Of a stretch of 64,000 nucleotides of DNA, positions 63,664 to 64,000 are shown piece after piece (within the stretch, counting starts at the first letter, position 1; each line of letters starts with the position of its first letter). The notes below the pieces were generated by a model. It was given only the letters and a program-made list of their open reading frames with translations, was not told the origin of the DNA and did not search any database. The stretch lies in the NCBI RefSeq assembly GCF_000741785.1, contig NZ_JGZP01000001.1, positions 1 to 64,000 on the forward strand. The letters run 5' to 3'. Origin of the DNA: Bifidobacterium stellenboschense. Its GTDB lineage: Bacteria > Actinomycetota > Actinomycetes > Actinomycetales > Bifidobacteriaceae. Position numbers and translations under genes: made by a program.

Positions 63664-64000
63664 TCAGCGCTGGTAGGCGTCGGTCACGTCGATGAGTTCG
63701 ATCGTGCCGTCGGATGCCGCGGAGGCACCGGAGGACTGGCTGGAATCCTTGGACTGGTCGGAACCATTGGACGAACCATTGGACGAACCATCGCCCGACT
63801 CGTCGCCGAACGGCACATCGTCCAGATTCTGCTGCGACGGCCACTGGTTGTTCTTGTCGACGCCGGAATCCGCGGGGTTGGCGCTGCTGTGCATGAACGT
63901 CACCACGGCGAACGCCAGTGCGGCGACGATGAGCACGCTGGCGATGATGACGACCGCCACGGTCGTGGTCATCTTGCCGAACAGACGCTGCTTCGACAGG
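63664..64000 (-). CDS. C-terminal part of a membrane protein (partial)
   Basis: At least 112 codons, open at the window edge. Visible sequence: a basic juxtamembrane segment (LSKQRLFGK), one hydrophobic helix (VAVVIIASVLIVAALAFAVV) and a Ser/Asn/Gly-rich acidic tail ending ELIDVTDAYQR. In many actinobacteria a murJ-type flippase gene with a pseudokinase and terminal membrane helix lies near trxB; this could be such a tail, but nothing here proves it. The true start lies outside or may be the Met at 63972. Confidence 0.6.
   Translation of the reverse strand, partial: LSKQRLFGKMTTTVAVVIIASVLIVAALAFAVVTFMHSSANPADSGVDKNNQWPSQQNLDDVPFGDESGDGSSNGSSNGSDQSKDSSQSSGASAASDGTIELIDVTDAYQR

Overview
The window is about 64 kb of GC-rich actinobacterial chromosome around the replication origin. 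Gene content points to Bifidobacterium: the order gyrA-gyrB-DUF721-recF-dnaN-oriC-dnaA / rpmH-rnpA-yidD-yidC-khpB-rsmG-parA-parB, many LacI-type regulators beside solute-binding proteins, a GH172 sugar cluster, a GPH-type lactose permease with GH2 beta-galactosidase, and a gluconate operon feeding the pentose end of the bifid shunt. The species cannot be fixed from the sequence alone. Base composition looks higher in GC than in many human-gut bifidobacteria.

Layout. 1-3.3 kb: peroxide defence (thioredoxin-reductase-like flavoprotein, AhpC) and a beta-carbonic anhydrase, separated by a striking pair of inverted 21-bp repeat arrays. 3.5-7.6 kb: an FHA-FHA-ABC exporter whose linker is frameshifted twice, then a P-loop ATPase with a C-terminal winged helix. 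7.9-13.9 kb: a LacI-controlled operon (binding protein, two permeases, GH172 enzyme) with four matching operators. 14.2-19.6 kb: CNNM/CBS membrane protein, Dps, a repeat-rich gap, an oligopeptide-binding lipoprotein and a YgjP-type metallopeptidase. 19.9-20.1 kb: tRNA-Ile(GAT) and tRNA-Ala(TGC) with a clear promoter and terminator. 20.6-25.8 kb: an OatA-like acyltransferase, a membrane protein under a double palindromic operator, and a zinc-ribbon membrane protein. 26-30 kb: gntK-gntP-gnd with a divergent GntR regulator. 30.1-31.4 kb: gdhA. 31.7-38.2 kb: lacZ (one frameshift), lacS and a LacI regulator. 38.6-44 kb: a VanZ/RDD protein, two LacI regulators and a lone sugar-binding lipoprotein. 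44-61.4 kb: replication and segregation core, with oriC between dnaN and dnaA and four parS-like sites. 61.7-64 kb: a DUF559 protein, trxB and the end of a membrane protein.

How it fits together. Genes on either side of oriC run outward from it, so both arms are transcribed with the forks. Sugar genes form discrete regulator-plus-target modules, and palindromic operators are visible at several (GH172 cluster, 42.8-kb binding protein, lac region, gluconate). A family of short palindromic intergenic units (a GTCGGC-TTC-GCCGAC hairpin beside a GCTCCCCC hairpin) follows many stop codons. A second, less familiar class of elements consists of period-10, period-14/16 and period-21 arrays, some in inverted pairs. 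Single-base frameshifts in two long genes may be real or may be sequence errors; read evidence would decide.
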